Shown here: in pieces, positions 45,050 through 49,522 of the stretch
How the letters are laid out: every line of letters begins with the position of its first letter
Position numbering within the stretch: position 1 is the stretch's first letter
Source: an uncultured Agathobaculum sp.
GTDB taxonomy: Bacteria; Bacillota; Clostridia; Oscillospirales; Butyricicoccaceae
Direction: 5' to 3'
Assembly: GCF_944380985.1 (NCBI RefSeq)
Contig: NZ_CALWJJ010000012.1
Coordinates: 1-49,522 of the forward strand
DNA length: 49,522 bases
The notes under the pieces: generated by a model
Database searches by the model: none
The model's input: only the letters and a program-made list of their open reading frames with translations
What the model was told of the DNA's origin: nothing
Position numbers and translations under genes: made by a program

Positions 45050-45200
45050 AGAGAGATGGCCGCGCTTAACGCGAATCATTGCAAGAGGTGATGTTTGCGC
45101 GCCATATCTGGCGCACAAAATCGCCTTTTTGTATCAAAACCCACGCGCGGCTTGCGGGTTTTGATGAAAGCGGCCATATATTTGGCCGCTTTCTGTTTTA
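45050..45200 (+). promoter_or_regulatory. Structured leader with possible antiterminator/terminator switch
   Basis: Three hairpins lie in series: TGCGCGCCA/TGGCGCACA (about 45096-45118), ATCAAAACCC/GGGTTTTGAT (45133-45142 with 45156-45165, perfect), and a terminator AAAGCGGCCA/TGGCCGCTTT (45167-45176 with 45183-45192) followed by T-rich sequence. ATGGCCGC near 45057 is complementary to GCGGCCAT in the terminator, so an alternative pairing could prevent it. No known aptamer class was recognised. Confidence 0.45.
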
Positions 45201-45239
45201 TGCGGGCCAAGGCGAGAAAAAAGGTAAGGAGTACAAAGC

Positions 45240-45833
45240 ATGTTGCCTGTATTTGAAAAAGAGCATCTATTCTGGCTTAACCAACCTGTGTCGTATGACA
45301 TCGGCGCGGGCGGAGTGCGCATTACTACCCAGCCGGGCACCGATCTGTGGCAGCGCACCTATTACGGTTTTCGTAACGACAATGCGCCTATGCTGCTGGT
45401 AAAGACCGCCGAGCAGTATTTTTCGTTTACTGTCCGCACAGATTTTGACAGCAAACGCCGGTTTGACCAGTGCGGTGTCATCGTATATCAGAACAGCGAT
45501 AACTGGCTCAAGGCGTCGATCGAATATGAAAACGAGGTATTTCAGCGGTTAGGCAGCGTGGTGACCAACTGTGGCTATTCTGATTGGGCGACAACTGACA
45601 TCCCCGCCGCCGAGCGGCATATGTATTACCGATTGAGCCGGCGCGGAAGCGATTTTTGCGTCGAGAGCGCGCAGGATGGTGCATGCTATCGTCAGATGCG
45701 CATAGCGCACCTGACTGAGGGAGCGAATGAAATACAGGTGGGGATTTACGCGTGCAGCCCAGAGCAGTCGTCGTTCGAGGCGCGCTTTTCCGAAATTTCC
45801 TTCGGCCCCTGCCAATGGCAAGCACATCAGTGA
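45240..45833 (+). CDS. DUF1349 (YoaI-like, concanavalin-fold) protein
   Basis: The 197-residue product has the DUF1349 pattern: GVRITTQPGTDLWQRTYYGF, FSFTVRTDF, a DQCGVIVYQNSDNWLKASIEYE core, and YRLSRRGSDF. This family has a lectin-like jelly-roll fold; a sugar-related role is suspected but unproven. AAGGAG precedes the ATG, which follows the structured leader. No signal peptide is present, so it is cytoplasmic. Confidence 0.8.
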   Translation: MLPVFEKEHLFWLNQPVSYDIGAGGVRITTQPGTDLWQRTYYGFRNDNAPMLLVKTAEQYFSFTVRTDFDSKRRFDQCGVIVYQNSDNWLKASIEYENEVFQRLGSVVTNCGYSDWATTDIPAAERHMYYRLSRRGSDFCVESAQDGACYRQMRIAHLTEGANEIQVGIYACSPEQSSFEARFSEISFGPCQWQAHQ

Positions 45834-45842
45834 GGGTATATT

Positions 45843-46448
45843 ATGCCATATTTTCGCTATTCATCGGCTGAGGCCGGCTATCTTGCCGCGCGCGATCCGC
45901 TGCTTGGCGCGGCGATCAATCGCATTGGACATATCGACCGCGCGGTGTTTCCCGATCTGTTCGAGTCGGTCATTAACGCGATTGCCGGGCAGCAGATTTC
46001 AAGCAAGGCGTTGTACACCGTGTGGAAGCGGCTGTGCGACACGGTCGGCGCGATCACGCCGGCAAACCTGCGCGCGGCGGGGGAAGAACGTCTGCGCGCC
46101 TGCGGCCTGTCCGGGCGCAAAGCGGGCTATATACTGTCCGCTGCTCAGGCAGCCGCGGACGGCACAATCGATTTTGCGCACCTGGCGGACATGGACGACG
46201 AGGCGGTCATTGACGCGCTAACCGTGCTGCCTGGCGTCGGCCGGTGGACAGCCGAAATGATGCTCATCTTTTCGCTCGAGCGGCCCGATGTACTGCCCTA
46301 TGATGATCTTGGCATCCGAAAGGGTCTGTGCCGCCTGTATGGGCTGGACAGCCTGACCAAAGAGCAGTTTGCCGTCTACCGCGCGCGGTACGCGCCGCAC
46401 GCAACTATCGCCGCGCTTTATCTGTGGGAGATCGCCGCAGGAAAATAA
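45843..46448 (+). CDS. DNA-3-methyladenine glycosylase II (AlkA-like, HhH-GPD)
   Basis: The 201-residue product has FESVINAIAGQQIS, the helix-hairpin-helix LPGVGRWTAEMML and the catalytic Asp in YDDLGI, the HhH-GPD hallmarks of AlkA-type glycosylases. It removes alkylated purines to start base-excision repair. It lacks the N-terminal domain of E. coli AlkA, as do many Firmicute forms. It starts 9 bases after the DUF1349 gene, so the two are co-transcribed. Confidence 0.88.
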   Translation: MPYFRYSSAEAGYLAARDPLLGAAINRIGHIDRAVFPDLFESVINAIAGQQISSKALYTVWKRLCDTVGAITPANLRAAGEERLRACGLSGRKAGYILSAAQAAADGTIDFAHLADMDDEAVIDALTVLPGVGRWTAEMMLIFSLERPDVLPYDDLGIRKGLCRLYGLDSLTKEQFAVYRARYAPHATIAALYLWEIAAGK

Positions 46449-46480
46449 AAACCAGAGGGTTGTAAAGCCCTCTGGTTTTT
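46447..46480. terminator. Bidirectional terminator
   Basis: ACCAGAGGG (46451-46459) pairs with CCCTCTGGT (46468-46476), with A-run and T-run flanks. It separates the glycosylase gene from the convergent sirtuin gene. Confidence 0.85.
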
Positions 46481-46586
46481 TTATGCTGTATCAACCGCAC
46501 AGCCAGCGGTGCGCAAAAGTATGCGCAGCCCTGTGGATAATACGCGGGAAAGCTGTGCCACCGCGTGCGGCAATCCGGTGCGACGC
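46481..46586. other. Short spacer between terminator and sirtuin stop codon
   Basis: I see no gene or RNA signal in this stretch. Confidence 0.3.
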
Positions 46587-47468
46587 TTACTGCCGCGCCT
46601 GCAAAATATCCTGAAGCACCTGCCCAATATTATATGAAAGGCAAAGGCTCCGCCGTTTGATCGCGTGCGGCGCAAAGGCTTCACCCAGATTGATGCAAAC
46701 ATAGCTGGCGTTCGGGTTTTGCTGGGTCATGCGCCAAAAGGGGTATTTGATGATGCCTGGCGTATTTCCGCCTACGCCAAGCTCAAGGAAGATCGCCCGA
46801 CTGCCGGTATGGCCGCGCAGGAATGCAGCATAGCGCGCAGCGGCGGCGTGCCAGCCTTCGTCCTCAACAAAGGTGTCGTCCGCGCGCAGGTTCATGGCCA
46901 TCGGCCCGCCGCAGACCGGGCAGCGCGGTACCAGCGCGGTGGGGATACGCATGCCCTGCTGCTCGTCCAGCATCCGGCGGACGGCCTGCTCGTTGTCATA
47001 GGTTTTGTTGTGGCAGGGCCGTGCGCACTGCCACAGGCCATAATCCCCCTGGGTGTAGAACAGCCGTTCTTTGTCAAACCCCGCGCGCTGGAACTGGTGA
47101 TCGACATTGGTCGTCAGCACAAAATAGTCGCTGTCCTGCACAAGTTTTAGCAAGTCACGGTAAACCGGATGGGGAGCGTCCACATAGCGGTTATAGTAGA
47201 TATGCCGGCTCCACCACGCCCAGTACTCTTCCGGCGTATCAAAGCGGTAAAAGCCGCCGCTGTACATATCCGGAATGTGGTATTTTACGATAAAATCACC
47301 GAAATACCGCGCAAAACGCTCGCCGGAATAGGTAAAGCCTGCTGCGGTCGACAGCCCTGCCCCTGCGCCGATGACAACAACGTCCGCATGCGCCAGCATC
47401 TTTTTAAGGCGTGCGATCTGGGCCGAGTAGCTTTCGGTAGATCGTGGCGTCAATATCCTTGAAAACAT
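46587..47468 (-). CDS. Class M sirtuin (SirTM), probable protein ADP-ribosyltransferase
   Basis: The start is set at ATG 47468 (MFSRILTPRS) after GAAGGTGG; this gives 293 residues. The NAD-binding fold has VVIGAGAGLSTAAGF, then TTNVDHQF with Asn121. The canonical catalytic His is replaced: FYTQGDYG has Gln140 where deacetylases have His in LHG. The 19-residue spacing from Asn121 to Gln140 equals that of the class M enzymes I recall. Zinc ligands are Cys148, Cys152, Cys183 and Cys186. Class M sirtuins ADP-ribosylate a lipoyl-carrier protein (GcvH-L) in staphylococci and streptococci; no GcvH-L or LplA2 gene is nearby. The gene overlaps the upstream macrodomain gene by 65 bases. Confidence 0.85.
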   Translation of the reverse strand: MFSRILTPRSTESYSAQIARLKKMLAHADVVVIGAGAGLSTAAGFTYSGERFARYFGDFIVKYHIPDMYSGGFYRFDTPEEYWAWWSRHIYYNRYVDAPHPVYRDLLKLVQDSDYFVLTTNVDHQFQRAGFDKERLFYTQGDYGLWQCARPCHNKTYDNEQAVRRMLDEQQGMRIPTALVPRCPVCGGPMAMNLRADDTFVEDEGWHAAAARYAAFLRGHTGSRAIFLELGVGGNTPGIIKYPFWRMTQQNPNASYVCINLGEAFAPHAIKRRSLCLSYNIGQVLQDILQARQ

Positions 47469-48204
47469 TAAAAACCACCTTCTTAATTGAAACATGCTGC
47501 TGGAGAAAATCGGTTACGGTGCGCACGGCAATTTCGGCCGCCGCCTCATTTGGAAAGTGGAACTCACCTGTAGAGATGCAGCAAAATGCCACGCTCTCCA
47601 GCTCGTGTTCAGCTGCGCAAGCAAGACAGGCGCGATAGCAGCTGGCAAGCTCTGTCCGGTCGCGCGCGGTCACACGCCCGGAGACAACCGGCCCGACCGT
47701 ATGCAGCACATACCGTGCGGGCAAATTATAGCCCGGTGTGATCTTGGCCTGTCCGTTCGGCTCGGGATGACCTTGCCGCTCCATGAGCGCGTGGCACGCC
47801 TGGCGCAGCTGCAAGCCAGCAGCCGAATGGATGGCGTTGTCAATGCAGCTGTGGCAGGGATGGAAACAGCCCAGCAGCGCGGCGTTGGCCGCGTTGACGA
47901 TCGCGTCTGCCCGCAAGCGGGTGATGTCACCCTGCCAGAGCGCGATGCGCGGGTGCGCGTCGATAACGGGCAGGGCGTCCACCTCAACCACACCCTGCCG
48001 CACGCGCTCGGCGCGCAGCAGCTCATCCTGCACGGCGAGAAAATCCGGGCGGAGCGGCATGGGCGGACGCACATTCATCAAGCTGCGCAGCAGACGGCGC
48101 TGGCTGCTCTCATCTGCGGGAAAAGCCTGCGCCTGCGCGCGGTAACCGGGCATTTCGTCCAGCAGCATGTGATTGAGCGAGCGTATCTTATCAATCTGGT
48201 TCAT
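47404..48204 (-). CDS. Zinc-type macrodomain, protein-ADP-ribose hydrolase
   Basis: The 266-residue product has an N-terminal helical extension (1-80) and a macrodomain: GDITRLRADAIVNAAN (92-107), then GCFHPCHSCIDNAIH with Cys113, His115, Cys117, His118 and Cys120. That Cys/His-rich loop marks the Zn-dependent macrodomain subclass. Later motifs are HTVGP and CISTGEFHFP. It should remove ADP-ribose put on by the sirtuin encoded next. AGGAGG precedes the ATG. The pair matches the core of the SirTM operon known from pathogens. Confidence 0.9.
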   Translation of the reverse strand: MNQIDKIRSLNHMLLDEMPGYRAQAQAFPADESSQRRLLRSLMNVRPPMPLRPDFLAVQDELLRAERVRQGVVEVDALPVIDAHPRIALWQGDITRLRADAIVNAANAALLGCFHPCHSCIDNAIHSAAGLQLRQACHALMERQGHPEPNGQAKITPGYNLPARYVLHTVGPVVSGRVTARDRTELASCYRACLACAAEHELESVAFCCISTGEFHFPNEAAAEIAVRTVTDFLQQHVSIKKVVFNVFKDIDATIYRKLLGPDRTP

Positions 48205-48243
48205 AGCGCCTCCTGTTATGCCTTATGCGGTTTTGTTACCCTT

Positions 48244-48272
48244 ATTGTACGACGGTTTGGCTGCCAGGTAAA
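48244..48272 (-). promoter_or_regulatory. Predicted promoter of the macrodomain-sirtuin operon
   Basis: Minus-strand TTTACC (48267-48272), a 17-base spacer and TACAAT (48244-48249). Just upstream is an inverted repeat GTGGTA/TACCAC (48287-48302), a possible operator. Confidence 0.55.
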
Positions 48273-48286
48273 GTACGCACAATATG

Positions 48287-48302
48287 GTGGTATAGTTACC
48301 AC
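48287..48302. promoter_or_regulatory. Inverted repeat, possible operator of the macrodomain-sirtuin operon
   Basis: GTGGTA TAGT TACCAC lies 15 bases upstream of the predicted -35 element. A repressor or activator site is inferred from symmetry and position only. Confidence 0.35.
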
Positions 48303-48337
48303 GGGGAAACCATTGACTACGCTATGTTTTTGATGAT

Positions 48338-48480
48338 AAAAATGCCAGAGCAAAGGTGTTTTGCTCCGGCATGTAACGCAGGTAACAGGGCTTGGACTTG
48401 CGGCATCTTCCATCCCTTGGGCGCTCCGGCGCCCACCCTCCGTCAGCGATGAGCATACTTTCAAAATGGTTATAAATTGA
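48338..48480 (-). ncRNA. Candidate structured RNA with intrinsic terminator, class unknown
   Basis: A minus-strand promoter (TTGAGA 48509-48514, 16 bases, TATAAA 48487-48492) would start an RNA of about 140 bases. The RNA contains a tight hairpin GGGCGC/GCGCCC with loop CGGA (48419-48434). It ends in a strong terminator, TGCCGGAGCAAA/TTTGCTCTGGCA (48360-48371 with 48343-48354) with a T-run. It could be a small RNA or a leader of the macrodomain operon downstream. I could not match it to a known riboswitch. A 44-codon frame (MLIADGGWAP) also runs through it. Confidence 0.4.
48343..48371 (-). terminator. Intrinsic terminator of the candidate RNA
   Basis: A 12-bp stem (48343-48354 with 48360-48371, one mismatch) has a 5-base loop and a T-run on the minus strand. 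Confidence 0.8.
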
Positions 48481-48512
48481 TTATATTTTATACTAACAAC
48501 TCTGATTATCTC

Positions 48513-48537
48513 AAAAAAGCCCGAAAATACGGGCAAA
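48513..48537 (-). terminator. Terminator-like hairpin near the end of the integrative element
   Basis: GCCCG (48529-48533 on the minus strand) and CGGGC (48519-48523) enclose a 5-6 base loop and are followed by TTTTTT on the minus strand. It would stop transcription leaving the element. Confidence 0.6.
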
Positions 48538-48559
48538 TCACGGGATAGGGCCACTGAAT

Positions 48560-48609
48560 TTACTACCAAATTACTACTTTTGGAATGAGCCTCGACACGC
48601 TTACTACTT
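48560..48609. repeat. Arm-type direct repeats of a Tn916-family element end
   Basis: TTACTAC occurs three times (48560, 48571, 48601), two of them as TTACTACTT. On the minus strand the first reads GGTAGTAAATTC, close to the integrase arm-binding repeat DR2 of Tn916 (I recall GAGTAGTAAATTC). Such repeats sit near both ends of these elements, so the element end should lie within about 100 bases on the left. Confidence 0.6.
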
Positions 48610-48667
48610 CCCGTGAAATGCCCGTCCCAGACGGCACATCAGATTAAAATTGAATACGACACCGCAG

Positions 48668-48717
48668 AAGCGGCGTTCTCTGATCCCCCTGTGGGAGAAA
48701 AGGACGCCGCTTTTTTT
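48668..48717 (+). terminator. Terminator or attenuator before the first gene of the element
   Basis: AGCGGCGT (48669-48676) pairs with ACGCCGCT (48704-48711), with an inner stem TTCTC/GAGAA, and is followed by seven T's. The next ATG is 30 bases on. Confidence 0.7.
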
Positions 48718-48746
48718 GCGCCCAAATTCAGAAAGGAGGCGACGCC

Positions 48747-49522
48747 ATGTATTTCACTTCCGGCAGCGACCGCGCCTTTGAAAGCCTCATGCAAGGCAAG
48801 CCCGGCTTCGACCACTACGACAGCGGCGACGCCGGAGCGCCGGAGGATTGCGGCGACTGCCGTTTCTACCGTCCCGACTGGAAATATCAGTTTTGCGTTT
48901 ACGCAGAGTGCCCTTACCAGCCGGGCAAGCTCACCGCCCTTGACGCGGTGAAATTCCAAGTGAAAGGAGTTGACGACGAAATGGCAGTTTTTCGTGTGGA
49001 GAAGAACCGGGGCTACACGGTAATGACCAACCACCACCTGCGGAACAAAGACCTGTCCCTGAAAGCCAAGGGCCTGCTTTCGCAAATGCTGTCCCTGCCG
49101 GAAGATTGGGACTATACGCTGAAAGGCTTGTCCCTTATCAACCGGGAAAGCATCGACGCCATACGGACGGCGGTGTGGGAACTGGAAAAGGCCGGGTATA
49201 TCACCCGCCAGCAGAACCGGGACGGCAAGGGCAAGATGGCCGACATGGTTTATACCATCTACGAACAGCCGCAGCCCCGGCCAGAGGCAGAGGATGAAGA
49301 ACAGCCGGGATTGGAAAACCCGGTGTTGGAAAATCCAACATCGGATAATCCAACGTCGGAAAACCCGGTATCGGGAAATCCAATGCAAATAAATAAAGAT
49401 ATATCAAGTAAAGAAAAATCAATTACTGATCCATCAAGTACCCATTCCATTCCTATCCATTCCCCAAACCCCTCTCCTGCGGAGGGCAAGGCGGCACAGC
49501 CGCCGGAACGGAAGCGAAAGGA
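48747..49522 (+). CDS. Cys-rich ORF running in frame into a replisome-organizer-like protein (3' end outside window)
   Basis: An ATG at 48747 after AAAGGAGG opens a small Cys-rich protein of the kind that precedes the replication gene in Tn1549-like elements (MYFTSGSDRAFESLM; DCGDCRFY; FCVYAECPYQPGKL). No stop codon occurs before MAVFRVEKN at 48981, which is in the same frame. The two can therefore be read as one polypeptide. In relatives I expect two separate genes, so this may be a natural fusion or just an in-frame overlap with two starts. The frame runs off the window end. Confidence 0.55.
   Translation, partial: MYFTSGSDRAFESLMQGKPGFDHYDSGDAGAPEDCGDCRFYRPDWKYQFCVYAECPYQPGKLTALDAVKFQVKGVDDEMAVFRVEKNRGYTVMTNHHLRNKDLSLKAKGLLSQMLSLPEDWDYTLKGLSLINRESIDAIRTAVWELEKAGYITRQQNRDGKGKMADMVYTIYEQPQPRPEAEDEEQPGLENPVLENPTSDNPTSENPVSGNPMQINKDISSKEKSITDPSSTHSIPIHSPNPSPAEGKAAQPPERKRK
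48981..49522 (+). CDS. Replisome organizer / helix-turn-helix replication protein of an integrative element, N-terminal part
   Basis: The internal ATG at 48981 has its own ribosome binding site (AAAGGAG, 10 bases upstream), so independent translation is likely. The product begins MAVFRVEKNRGYTVM, with HHLRNKDLSLKAKGLLSQMLSLPEDWDYT and INRESIDAIRTAVWELEKAGYI, a winged-helix like that of DnaD/phage replisome organizers. It is followed by a Pro/Glu-rich and Asn-Pro repeat linker (49311-49385). The C-terminal domain is outside the window. It probably starts element replication. Confidence 0.7.
   Translation, partial: MAVFRVEKNRGYTVMTNHHLRNKDLSLKAKGLLSQMLSLPEDWDYTLKGLSLINRESIDAIRTAVWELEKAGYITRQQNRDGKGKMADMVYTIYEQPQPRPEAEDEEQPGLENPVLENPTSDNPTSENPVSGNPMQINKDISSKEKSITDPSSTHSIPIHSPNPSPAEGKAAQPPERKRK
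49311..49385 (+). repeat. Five tandem 15-base units encoding ENP-type repeats
   Basis: Five consecutive 15-base units (ttggaaaacccggtg and variants) encode ENP-type pentapeptides (LENPV, LENPT, SDNPT, SENPV, SGNPM). Units alternate between CCGGT and CCAAC endings. Slippage could vary the copy number in the linker of the replication protein. Confidence 0.85.

Noticed and set aside
48216..48569. 117-codon minus-strand ORF upstream of the macrodomain gene
   Set aside because: It runs through a strong terminator, a promoter and element arm repeats, and has no recognisable domain.

Overview
The window is a piece of a Bacillota chromosome, most likely from a gut Clostridia of the Oscillospiraceae/Butyricicoccaceae type. 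It is centred on the replication origin. Support for this: the dnaA-dnaN-S4 protein-recF-remB-gyrB-gyrA run is divergent from rpmH-rnpA-yidD-yidC-jag-mnmE-mnmG-rsmG-noc-parA-parB, consensus DnaA boxes flank dnaA, and two parS sites lie between noc and parA. The S-layer-homology protein, secreted fucosidase and Tn916-type element end fit a gut Firmicute. Genus is an inference.

Layout. 1-1.6 kb is mosaic DNA: the 3' end of a large serine recombinase, a truncated GHKL ATPase and a scrap of a tyrosine phosphatase. 2-5.6 kb is one large S-layer-anchored surface protein. 5.9-13.7 kb holds a DUF3089 lipoprotein, a frameshifted flavin/PLP-oxidase-fold gene, an AGCS amino-acid symporter under a tandem glycine riboswitch with an intrinsic terminator, an FHA-SEDS (RodA/FtsW) fusion followed by its class B PBP, and xanthine phosphoribosyltransferase. 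13.9-20.1 kb is an AT-rich accessory stretch: an HxlR regulator with a divergent flavin reductase, a GreA C-terminal remnant, and a 1,473-codon secreted GH29 fucosidase. 20.7-22.2 kb has tRNA-Thr(CGT) with a duplicated fragment, and rpsF-ssb-rpsR.

22.5-32.2 kb is the leftward arm from the origin (minus strand). oriC has two parts: DnaA boxes between dnaA and dnaN, and another box inside the dnaA promoter. 32.4-43.3 kb is the rightward arm (plus strand), covering translation, membrane insertion, tRNA modification and chromosome segregation. It is followed by serS, a FlK-like thioesterase, a structured leader ahead of a DUF1349 gene, and an AlkA-type glycosylase.

46.6-48.2 kb (minus) is a two-gene ADP-ribosylation module: a zinc-type macrodomain hydrolase and a class M sirtuin whose genes overlap by about 65 nt. 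Upstream is a short, apparently terminated structured RNA of unknown class. From about 48.5 kb a Tn916/Tn1549-like integrative element begins. It has arm-type repeats and an N-terminal part of a replisome-organizer-like gene that is open in frame with the small Cys-rich ORF before it.

Best candidates for something new: the macrodomain-SirTM pair with the adjacent structured RNA, the FHA-SEDS fusion paired with a PBP, and the anti-terminator-like leader before the DUF1349 gene. All functional statements rest on reading motifs by eye; no database search was possible.
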